This document shows positions 1-5,609 of a stretch of DNA of 9,021 nucleotides, in pieces. The DNA comes from Paracoccaceae bacterium. GTDB lineage: Bacteria; Pseudomonadota; Alphaproteobacteria; Rhodobacterales; Rhodobacteraceae. The notes below the pieces were generated by a model that ran no database searches, had not been told where the DNA came from, and saw only the letters and a list, made by a program, of their open reading frames with translations. Positions within the stretch are counted from its first letter, which is position 1. Every line of letters begins with the position of its first letter. The position numbers were made by a program, and so were the translations under genes. Location: assembly GCA_024742655.1 (NCBI GenBank), contig JANSYB010000052.1, positions 1 to 9,021 of the forward strand, read 5' to 3'.

Positions 1-1095
1 CTAGGGGCTTATGCGGTAAAGCGTGCCGTTGCCCACCGAAAGAAACCAGATCGTGCCGTCCGGGGCCTCGCGGATATCGCGGACGCGCAGGGTGTCAGGC
101 GACTGGATCTGTTCGACCTCACGCAGGGGCGTTCCGGACAGACGCGAGATGTAGTCGAATTTCAACGACCCCACGAAAAGATCACCGCGCCAGTCCGGCC
201 ACAGCTTGCCCGAATAAAACATCATGCCCGAGGGCGCGATGGACGGATCCCAGTAGAAGGCGGGTTGCTCCATGCCCGGTCTGGCCGTGCCCTCGCCGAT
301 CTTTGCCCCCGAATAATGCCGCCCATAGGAGATCACCGGCCAGCCGTAATTGGCCCCCTTGCGGATGCGGTTCACCTCGTCGCCGCCGCGCGCGCCGTGC
401 TCGACCACCCACAGGTTCCCATCGAGGTCCAGCGCCGCCCCTTGCGGGTTGCGGTGGCCCCATGACCAGATTTCGGGCTGGGCGCCGTTGGTTTGCGTGA
501 ACGGGTTGTCGGCGGGCACGCGGCCGTCGCGGGCAATGCGGATGACCGACCCGTTCTCACGAGACAAATCCTGGGCCGACGGGCGGTCGCCCCGGTCGCC
601 CGTCGTGACATAAAGCAGACCGTCGCGCCCCTCGACGATACGAGAGCCGAAATGCCGCCCCCCGGACGATCCCGGCGTCATCTCGAAAATCACCTGCCAA
701 TCGCTCAGCCGGGTCATGTCCGACGAAAGCTGCGCGCGGGCCACCGCCGTCCCGGCCCCACCCTGCTGGCGCTTGGCGAAACTGAAGAAAAGCGTGCGCG
801 TCGTGGCAAAATCACGCGGCACCAGCAGGTCGAGCAAGCCGCCCTGCCCGCGTGCCGCCACCTCGCCCACACCGGCCACGTTGCGCAACCGCCCATCGGA
901 CAGACGCACCACGCGCCCGTCGCGTTCCGTGATCAGCACCGAGCCATCCGGCAGAAAGCCGAACGCCCAGGGCGTGTCGAGACCGGCGGCCATTTCAGTC
1001 ACGCGCAGGGTGCCTGTCGAACTCTCAAGAGCGCCCGCTTGCGTGCCCATCAGCGCAAGCATCGGGACCGCGGCCAGAAACATACGACGTTGCAT
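1..1095 (-). CDS. PQQ-dependent soluble aldose-sugar dehydrogenase, secreted
   Basis: A complete 364-aa protein of the glucose/sorbosone dehydrogenase beta-propeller family (E. coli YliI/Asd type). The family oxidises aldose sugars to lactones in the periplasm using PQQ. The start is ATG 1095-1093, with an AAAGG Shine-Dalgarno on the minus strand at 1107-1103, seven bases upstream; the stop is TAG at 3-1. The N-terminus (basic QRR, hydrophobic 5-16, AGA before L23) reads as a Sec signal peptide. Family landmarks are PWAFGFLPDG at 43-51, GQGGLLDL at 83-90, GGRHFGSR at 145-152 (H148 aligns with the proposed catalytic His), GDRGD near 167-170, GHRNPQG at 213-219, the EHGARGGDE stretch at 232-240 and NYGWP at 249-253. 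Length matches the family. It is divergent from the ABC operon with no obvious functional link. PQQ dependence is a family inference, and no PQQ synthesis gene is visible here. Confidence 0.9.
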   Translation of the reverse strand: MQRRMFLAAVPMLALMGTQAGALESSTGTLRVTEMAAGLDTPWAFGFLPDGSVLITERDGRVVRLSDGRLRNVAGVGEVAARGQGGLLDLLVPRDFATTRTLFFSFAKRQQGGAGTAVARAQLSSDMTRLSDWQVIFEMTPGSSGGRHFGSRIVEGRDGLLYVTTGDRGDRPSAQDLSRENGSVIRIARDGRVPADNPFTQTNGAQPEIWSWGHRNPQGAALDLDGNLWVVEHGARGGDEVNRIRKGANYGWPVISYGRHYSGAKIGEGTARPGMEQPAFYWDPSIAPSGMMFYSGKLWPDWRGDLFVGSLKFDYISRLSGTPLREVEQIQSPDTLRVRDIREAPDGTIWFLSVGNGTLYRISP

Positions 1096-1126
1096 TCAAG
1101 GACCTTTCGCCAGTTGCCTGTTAAAA

Positions 1127-1138
1127 CATGGGCCCATG
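1127..1138. repeat. Perfect 12-bp palindrome, possible operator
   Basis: CATGGGCCCATG is its own reverse complement. It lies 32 bp upstream of the sugar dehydrogenase ATG and about 110 bp upstream of the binding-protein gene. In RNA, GTTGC at 1113-1117 could also pair with GCAAC at 1138-1142. The position between possible minus-strand -35 and -10 elements would suit a regulator that acts on the dehydrogenase promoter. No regulator gene is nearby and no known consensus is matched, so the operator role is inference. Confidence 0.3.
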
Positions 1139-1234
1139 CAACGCCCGGATCAAGCAGGCAGGCGGTTGGCCGCACGATCGCACTTGCCTTTTGTGACGGG
1201 TACAATAGGCTCCGATGCGGACATAAAGTTCCAC

Positions 1235-1241
1235 AAGGGAG
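1235..1241 (+). promoter_or_regulatory. Ribosome binding site fixing the binding-protein start
   Basis: AAGGGAG sits seven bases upstream of ATG 1249. It selects this start over the open frame that continues far upstream to 493, which is antisense to the dehydrogenase. The protein from 1249 begins directly with a signal peptide, which supports the choice. Confidence 0.8.
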
Positions 1242-1248
1242 ATATAAT

Positions 1249-2445
1249 ATGAAAAAGCTTCTGACGGCGACGGCCGCCGCCGCCCTGATGACGGGTGCGG
1301 CCTCGGCAGAGGAAATCAAGATCGGCGTTCTGCTGGGCTTTACCGGCCCGATCGAATCGACCGTAGCGCATATGGGTCCGGCGGCCCACATGGCGATCAA
1401 GGAAGTCAGCGAAAGCGGCCTTCTGCTGGATGGTGCGACTGTAACAGCAGTGAACGGCGACTCGACCTGCGTCGATTCCGGCGCGGCCACCGCCGCCGCC
1501 GAGCGCCTGATCACCTCGGATGGCGTCAAGGGCATCGTGGGCGGCGACTGCTCGGGTGTGACCGGGGCCGTTCTGACCAACGTGGCGATGCCCAATGGCG
1601 TGGTGATGATCTCGCCCTCGGCCACCTCGCCCGCGCTGAGCCATATGAACAACGAAGACAACGGCCTCTTTTTCCGCACTGCGCCGTCGGATGCCCGCCA
1701 GGGTGTCGTGATGACGGACGTCCTGATGGAACAGGGCATCAAGGAAGTGGCCGTCACCTATACCAACAACGATTACGGCAAGGGTCTGGCCGATGCGTTC
1801 GCGGAGGCCTACGAGGCTGCGGGCGGCACCGTGACCATCTCGGCCGCGCATGAGGACGGCAAGGCCGACTATTCGGCCGAAGTGGGCGCATTGGCCGCCG
1901 CCGGCGGTGAGCGTCTGGTCGTGGCCGGTTATGTCGACCAGGGTGGTGCGGGCATCGTGCGCGCGGCCCTCGACACCGGGGCGTTCGACACGTTCCACTT
2001 CCCCGACGGCATGATGTCGGATGCGCTTGTCGCCAATTTCGGGGACGAGATCGAAGGCTCCACCGGCCAGCACCCCAGCCCCTCCGAAGAACTGGCCAGC
2101 CGGTTCAAGGAAGTGACCGCGGCCTCGGGCATGGATTTCGAGCCGACCACCCCGTTCGCACCGGAATCCTACGATGCGGCCGCGCTGATCCTGCTGGCGA
2201 TGCAGGCGGCAGGCTCGTCCGACCCCAATGTCTACAAGGACAAGGTCGAGATGGTCGCCAACGCACCGGGTGAACAGATTCAGGCCGGTGAACTGGGCAA
2301 GGGTCTGGAAATCCTCGCCAATGGCGGCGACATCGACTTTGTCGGCGGCACCGGCGTGGAACTGGTCGGCCCGGGTGAGGCCGCCGGTCTGTTCCGCGAA
2401 GTGCTGATCGAAGGCGGTGAAGACAAGACCGTGACATTCCGCTGA
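1249..2445 (+). CDS. LivJ/LivK-type ABC transporter substrate-binding protein
   Basis: A 398-aa periplasmic binding protein of the branched-chain amino-acid (Leu/Ile/Val-binding, type I periplasmic fold) family. It captures ligand and delivers it to the LivHM permease encoded downstream. A Sec signal peptide spans 1-20 (MKK, Ala-rich core, ASA before EE). The mature start EIKIGVLLGFTGP (22-34) is the classical first strand and loop of the family. ISPSATSPAL (121-130) matches the ligand-contacting Ser/Thr loop, YTNNDYGKGL (171-180) the family Y.NDYG segment, and PESYDAA (305-311) the late hinge segment. C74 and C101 are spaced like the C53-C78 disulfide of LivJ and probably pair. The family also includes binders of urea, amides and aromatic compounds, and the ligand cannot be read from sequence. 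It is the first gene of the operon, followed by a stem-loop that may keep it more abundant than the membrane parts. Confidence 0.92.
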   Translation: MKKLLTATAAAALMTGAASAEEIKIGVLLGFTGPIESTVAHMGPAAHMAIKEVSESGLLLDGATVTAVNGDSTCVDSGAATAAAERLITSDGVKGIVGGDCSGVTGAVLTNVAMPNGVVMISPSATSPALSHMNNEDNGLFFRTAPSDARQGVVMTDVLMEQGIKEVAVTYTNNDYGKGLADAFAEAYEAAGGTVTISAAHEDGKADYSAEVGALAAAGGERLVVAGYVDQGGAGIVRAALDTGAFDTFHFPDGMMSDALVANFGDEIEGSTGQHPSPSEELASRFKEVTAASGMDFEPTTPFAPESYDAAALILLAMQAAGSSDPNVYKDKVEMVANAPGEQIQAGELGKGLEILANGGDIDFVGGTGVELVGPGEAAGLFREVLIEGGEDKTVTFR

Positions 2446-2464
2446 TCGCGGACCACTGACATGG

Positions 2465-2490
2465 GCAGCCCCGGCACCTGTCGGGGCTGC
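2465..2490 (+). promoter_or_regulatory. Intercistronic GC-rich stem-loop after binding-protein gene
   Basis: GCAGCCCCG (2465-2473) pairs perfectly with CGGGGCTGC (2482-2490), giving a 9-bp stem with an 8-nt loop that a G-U pair can shorten to 6. It begins 20 bp after the stop codon and is not followed by a T-run (next bases TCCAATCACA), so it is not a typical rho-independent terminator. In binding-protein operons such stem-loops between binding-protein and membrane-component genes protect the upstream mRNA or reduce read-through. That role here is inference. Confidence 0.6.
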
Positions 2491-2516
2491 TCCAATCACA
2501 AGGCCGCAAAACGGCC

Positions 2517-2523
2517 AGGGGGA
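2517..2523 (+). promoter_or_regulatory. Ribosome binding site fixing the livG start
   Basis: AGGGGGA lies six bases upstream of ATG 2530. This selects the start that gives MIVVEDVHKHF, the normal first strand of a LivG ATPase. The in-frame ATG at 2461 would add 23 non-family residues encoded across the stem-loop. Confidence 0.75.
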
Positions 2524-2529
2524 CATGGC

Positions 2530-3312
2530 ATGATCGTCGTCGAGGACGTTCACAAGCATTTCGGCGGCTTTCACGCCGTCGATGGCGCCAGCATGGCGAT
2601 CGCAGAGCGATCGATCACCGGCCTTATCGGTCCGAACGGCGCGGGAAAAACCACCCTTTTCAACGTGATCGCGGGCGTTCTTCCACCGACATTGGGCAAG
2701 GTGACGATGGCGGGCGAGGACATCACCGGCCTGCCGCCGCATGAGCTTTTCCACAAGGGGCTTTTGCGGACCTTCCAGATCGCGCACGAGTTTTCCTCGA
2801 TGACCTGCCGCGAGAACCTGATGATGGTGCCCGGCGGTCAGTCGGGCGAGAAACTGTGGAACACGTGGTTCGGGCGCAAACGCATCGCCGAGGAGGAACG
2901 CGCCCTGCGCGCGAAGGCCGACGAGGTGCTGGAATTCCTGACCATCGAACACCTGGCCGACCATCCCGCGGGGGCCGTATCCGGCGGGCAGAAAAAGCTG
3001 CTGGAACTGGGCCGCACCATGATGGTGGACGCGCGGATCGTCTTTCTGGACGAGGTCGGCGCGGGCGTGAACCGGACCCTGCTGAACACCATCGCCGACA
3101 CGATCCAGCGGCTGAACACCGAGCGCGGCTACACCTTCGTGGTGATCGAGCATGACATGGATTTCATCGGCCGTATCTGTGACCCCGTCATCTGCATGGC
3201 CGAAGGCAAGGTTCTGGCCGAGGGCACGCTGGACGAGATCAAGGCCAACGACGCGGTGATCGAGGCCTATCTGGGCACGGGCCTGAAGAACAAGGAACAG
3301 GTGGCCGGATGA
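2530..3312 (+). CDS. livG: LivG-type ABC transporter ATP-binding protein
   Basis: A 260-aa ATPase subunit that hydrolyses ATP at the inner face of the membrane to drive the LivHM permease. Visible motifs: Walker A GPNGAGKTT at 34-42, Q-loop Gln83 in RTFQ, signature VSGGQKK at 150-156, Walker B IVFLDE at 170-175 and H-loop His208 in VIEHDMDF. The LivG-type C-terminal EAYLG is at 245-249. The residue after the catalytic Glu is Val176 (DEVGAG), where family members normally have Pro (DEPxAG); catalytic residues themselves are intact. Length is normal for LivG (about 250-260). The stop overlaps the next start as ATGA (3309-3312), implying coupled translation with livF. The gene symbol is by homology and the substrate remains unproven. 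Confidence 0.92.
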   Translation: MIVVEDVHKHFGGFHAVDGASMAIAERSITGLIGPNGAGKTTLFNVIAGVLPPTLGKVTMAGEDITGLPPHELFHKGLLRTFQIAHEFSSMTCRENLMMVPGGQSGEKLWNTWFGRKRIAEEERALRAKADEVLEFLTIEHLADHPAGAVSGGQKKLLELGRTMMVDARIVFLDEVGAGVNRTLLNTIADTIQRLNTERGYTFVVIEHDMDFIGRICDPVICMAEGKVLAEGTLDEIKANDAVIEAYLGTGLKNKEQVAG

Positions 3313-4136
3313 GCACCAACCCCTATCACGACGACCGGGGCAACAAGGATCGCTCCATCACCAACCCCGACGGCGTGGGCGAGATACCGACCGGACACCG
3401 CGGCAAGGCCAAACCCAGCCCCGGCGGCCCCTTCCTGATCGGCGAGAACATGACCGGCGGCTATGGCAAGGGCGGCCCGGACATCCTGCATGACTGCACC
3501 ATCGCCGTTGACCGCGGCGAGATCGCCGTGATCGTCGGGCCCAATGGTGCGGGCAAATCCACCGCGATGAAGGCCGTGTTCGGCATGCTGGACCTGCGGC
3601 AGGGTGCGGTGCGGCTGGACGGAGAGGATATCACCGATCTCAGCCCGCAGGCCCGCGTGGGCAAGGGCATGGGGTTCGTGCCGCAGACGCAGAACATCTT
3701 TACCTCGATGACGGTCGAGGAAAACCTGGAAATGGGCGCGTTTATCCGCACCGACGACATCACCGGCACGATGGAGCAGGTCTATGACCTGTTCCCGATC
3801 CTGCGCGACAAGCGCCGCCAGCCAGCGGGCGAACTGTCCGGCGGGCAGCGCCAGCAGGTCGCCGTCGGCCGTGCGCTGATGACCCAGCCCAAGGTGCTGA
3901 TGCTGGATGAACCCACGGCCGGCGTGAGCCCGATCGTGATGGATGAGTTGTTCGACCGGATCATCGAGGTGGCCCGCACCGGCCTGCCCGTGCTGATGGT
4001 CGAACAGAACGCGCGACAGGCGCTTGAGATCGCCGACAAAGGCTATGTGCTGGTGCAGGGTGCCAATGCGCATACCGGGTCGGGCAAGGAATTGCTGGCC
4101 GATGACGAGGTCCGGCGGAGTTTTCTGGGGGGATGA
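3309..4136 (+). CDS. livF: LivF-type ABC transporter ATP-binding protein with N-terminal extension
   Basis: A 275-aa second ATPase of the importer. Visible motifs: Walker A GPNGAGKST at 77-85, Q-loop Gln126 in FVPQTQNIF, signature LSGGQRQQ at 176-183, Walker B VLMLDEPTAG at 196-205 and VEQN at 231-234. VEQN replaces the usual H-loop histidine and is characteristic of LivF. The C-terminal YVLVQGA and RRSFLGG match the family. The ATPase core starts near residue 42; the preceding ~40 residues are hydrophilic, rich in Asn, Asp, Gly and Pro, and absent from the ~237-aa E. coli LivF. ATG 3309 is supported by the ATGA overlap with livG; the next in-frame ATG (M48) would remove the first beta-strand. 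The end overlaps the lipoprotein gene by ATGA (4133-4136). Confidence 0.92.
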   Translation: MSTNPYHDDRGNKDRSITNPDGVGEIPTGHRGKAKPSPGGPFLIGENMTGGYGKGGPDILHDCTIAVDRGEIAVIVGPNGAGKSTAMKAVFGMLDLRQGAVRLDGEDITDLSPQARVGKGMGFVPQTQNIFTSMTVEENLEMGAFIRTDDITGTMEQVYDLFPILRDKRRQPAGELSGGQRQQVAVGRALMTQPKVLMLDEPTAGVSPIVMDELFDRIIEVARTGLPVLMVEQNARQALEIADKGYVLVQGANAHTGSGKELLADDEVRRSFLGG

Positions 4137-4555
4137 GGATGATGCGCAGAACAGTGATGGCTCTTGTGGCCGCAACCGCACTGGCCGCCTGTCAGGGCGG
4201 CGGGATATCGCCATCGTCAAACGTCGCGGCCAGCCACACGGCGCTCGTGGCCGCGACGGGGGGCGATTTCATCTGGGATTGCAGCCTGAACGGCGAGGCC
4301 GGCACCTTTCCGGCGCGGTTTTTGCTGCAGCGGAAATCACTGGCCGTGCGCCCCGAGATCGTGATGCTGAGCGCAGGTTCCGGCGGGCGGCTTGTGGATA
4401 TCGAGAAAGAAGAGTTCGCCCGCATCTACAAGCTTCGCGACAACAGCGGCCTGCTGATTGCCACCGACGGATCGATCTACGGCCTCGATGTGCGCGGCCG
4501 TCCACTGGAAATGGAAATCATCGGCACCTGCACCAAGGGGGCACAATCGATATGA
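4133..4555 (+). CDS. Small predicted lipoprotein embedded in the liv operon
   Basis: A 140-aa protein of unknown function. The N-terminus is a lipoprotein signal: basic RMMRR, hydrophobic core, lipobox LAAC at 17-20, so the mature protein should start at lipidated Cys20 followed by Gln. A Gly/Ser/Asn linker (22-35) leads into a probable single beta-rich domain (about 44-134) with FIWDCSLNG near 46-54. C50 and C133 are the only other cysteines and could form a disulfide in the periplasm. I do not recognise the family. The start overlaps the livF stop by ATGA; alternative in-frame ATGs at 4139 and 4142 would still keep a lipobox. Its position between the ATPase and permease genes suggests co-production with the importer, perhaps as an accessory or assembly factor, but that is inference. 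Codon use resembles its neighbours, so recent acquisition is not indicated. Confidence 0.85.
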   Translation: MRMMRRTVMALVAATALAACQGGGISPSSNVAASHTALVAATGGDFIWDCSLNGEAGTFPARFLLQRKSLAVRPEIVMLSAGSGGRLVDIEKEEFARIYKLRDNSGLLIATDGSIYGLDVRGRPLEMEIIGTCTKGAQSI

Positions 4556-4587
4556 TCCATTCCGCCCTGCCCCGCACCGGCCCCACC

Positions 4588-4593
4588 AAGGAG
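4588..4593 (+). promoter_or_regulatory. Ribosome binding site fixing the livH start
   Basis: AAGGAG lies five bases upstream of ATG 4599 in the 43-bp gap after the lipoprotein gene. It selects the start giving MDFLNAIVAL. The same frame is open back to 4458, but that extension overlaps the lipoprotein gene and lacks family character. Confidence 0.8.
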
Positions 4594-4598
4594 ACGGC

Positions 4599-5609
4599 AT
4601 GGATTTCCTGAACGCCATCGTGGCCCTGTCGAACTTCGTGCTGGTTCCCGGCATCGCCTATGGCAGCCAGTTGGCCCTGGGCGCGCTTGGCGTGACGCTG
4701 ATCTATGGCATCCTGCGGTTCTCCAACTTCGCCCATGGCGACACGATGGCCTTCGGCACGATGTCGGTGATCCTTGTCATGTGGCTGTTTCAATCCTGGG
4801 GGATCAGTTTCGGGCCATTGCCCACGGCGCTCTTGGCGCTGCCCTTCGGGATGCTGGGCTGCATGGCGTTGCTGCTGGCCACCGACAAGATGGTCTACCA
4901 GTTCTACCGCGATCAGAAGGCCAAGCCGGTGATCCTCGTGATCGTGTCGATGGGCGTGATGTTCGTGCTCAACGGGCTGGTGCGGTTCATCATCGGGCCG
5001 GGCGAGCAGCGTTTTGCCGACGGCGAACGCTTCATCATCTCGGCGCGGGATTTCAAGGAACTGACCGGGCTCAAGGAGGGGCTGGCGATCAAGACCACGC
5101 AAGGCATCACGGTGATCACGGCAGTGATCGTGGTGGCCGCCCTGTTCTGGTTTCTCAACCGCACGCGCACCGGCAAATCCATGCGCGCCTATTCCGATAA
5201 CGAGGATCTGGCGCTTTTGTCGGGTATCAACCCCGACCGGGTGGTCATGGTGACATGGCTGATCGTGGCGGGGCTGGCGACCATCGCGGGCGTGCTCTAC
5301 GGCCTCGACAAAAGCTTCAAGCCCTTCACCTATTTCCAGTTACTCCTGCCGATTTTCGCCAGTGCGATCGTGGGCGGGCTGGGCAATCCGCTTGGGGCCA
5401 TCGCGGGCGGGTTCGTCATCGCCTTTTCCGAGGTCTTCATCACCTATGCGTGGAAAAAGGTCCTGGGCTACATGATGCCCGAAAGTCTTGAGCCAAGCGG
5501 CCTCGTGCAGTTGCTGAGCACCGATTACAAGTTCGCGGTCAGCTTCGTCATCCTGCTGATCGTGCTGCTGTTCAAGCCAACGGGTCTCTTCAAGGGGAAA
5601 GCGGTATGA
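4599..5609 (+). CDS. livH: LivH-type branched-chain amino-acid ABC transporter permease
   Basis: A 336-aa inner-membrane permease, one half of the transport channel, pairing with the LivM-type protein encoded next. Hydrophobic segments lie at roughly 12-38, 48-66, 76-95, 110-133, 168-186, 216-236, 246-282 and 311-326, about eight membrane spans. LivH landmarks are GVTLIYGILRFSNFAHGD at 31-48, the cytoplasmic ATPase-coupling loop GKSMRAYSDNEDLALLSGI at 192-210, and IVGGLGNPLGAIAGG at 257-271. The C-terminal FKPTGLFKGKAV matches the usual RPTGLFG-like ending. It is longer than E. coli LivH (about 308 aa), mainly through the 134-168 loop and the 287-309 segment. The end overlaps livM by ATGA (5606-5609). 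Confidence 0.93.
   Translation: MDFLNAIVALSNFVLVPGIAYGSQLALGALGVTLIYGILRFSNFAHGDTMAFGTMSVILVMWLFQSWGISFGPLPTALLALPFGMLGCMALLLATDKMVYQFYRDQKAKPVILVIVSMGVMFVLNGLVRFIIGPGEQRFADGERFIISARDFKELTGLKEGLAIKTTQGITVITAVIVVAALFWFLNRTRTGKSMRAYSDNEDLALLSGINPDRVVMVTWLIVAGLATIAGVLYGLDKSFKPFTYFQLLLPIFASAIVGGLGNPLGAIAGGFVIAFSEVFITYAWKKVLGYMMPESLEPSGLVQLLSTDYKFAVSFVILLIVLLFKPTGLFKGKAV

Larger units (their letters stand above)
1096..1248. promoter_or_regulatory. Divergent intergenic promoter region
   Basis: This 153-bp gap separates the 5' ends of the sugar dehydrogenase (minus) and the binding-protein gene (plus), so it should carry both promoters. On the plus strand TACAAT at 1201-1206 is a reasonable -10 box, but no good -35 lies 16-18 bp upstream (1178-1183 is TCGCAC). 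On the minus strand TTTTAA (1126-1121) could be a -10, with TTGATC (1153-1148) as a -35 at an overlong spacing of about 21 bp. A perfect palindrome lies between those two minus-strand elements. Promoter assignments are tentative; only the divergent geometry is firm. Confidence 0.45.

Noticed and set aside
493..1248. Upstream in-frame extension of the binding-protein gene
   Set aside because: It overlaps the dehydrogenase gene on the other strand. ATG 1249 has a good ribosome site and begins a proper signal peptide.
1243..1248. Perfect TATAAT as a -10 promoter box
   Set aside because: It directly abuts the ATG, so a transcript would start inside the gene and lose the ribosome site; no -35 at 17 bp. 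Probably just the AT-rich spacer before the start codon.
2461..2529. Upstream ATG start for livG
   Set aside because: The extra 23 residues are encoded across the stem-loop, do not resemble the family, and lack a ribosome site of their own.
1150..3153. Very long (667-codon) minus-strand open frame antisense to the binding-protein and livG genes
   Set aside because: The plus strand encodes clear family proteins here. The antisense product is His/Arg/Gly-rich without domains, as expected from a GC-rich codon-biased mirror frame.
3267..4220. 317-codon minus-strand open frame opposite livF
   Set aside because: Mirror of the well-supported LivF-type ATPase; no recognisable domain, atypical composition.
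4552..4611. 19-codon ORF overlapping the lipoprotein stop by ATGA
   Set aside because: No recognisable peptide and it overlaps the livH start; it may at most aid coupling, and nothing supports a gene.
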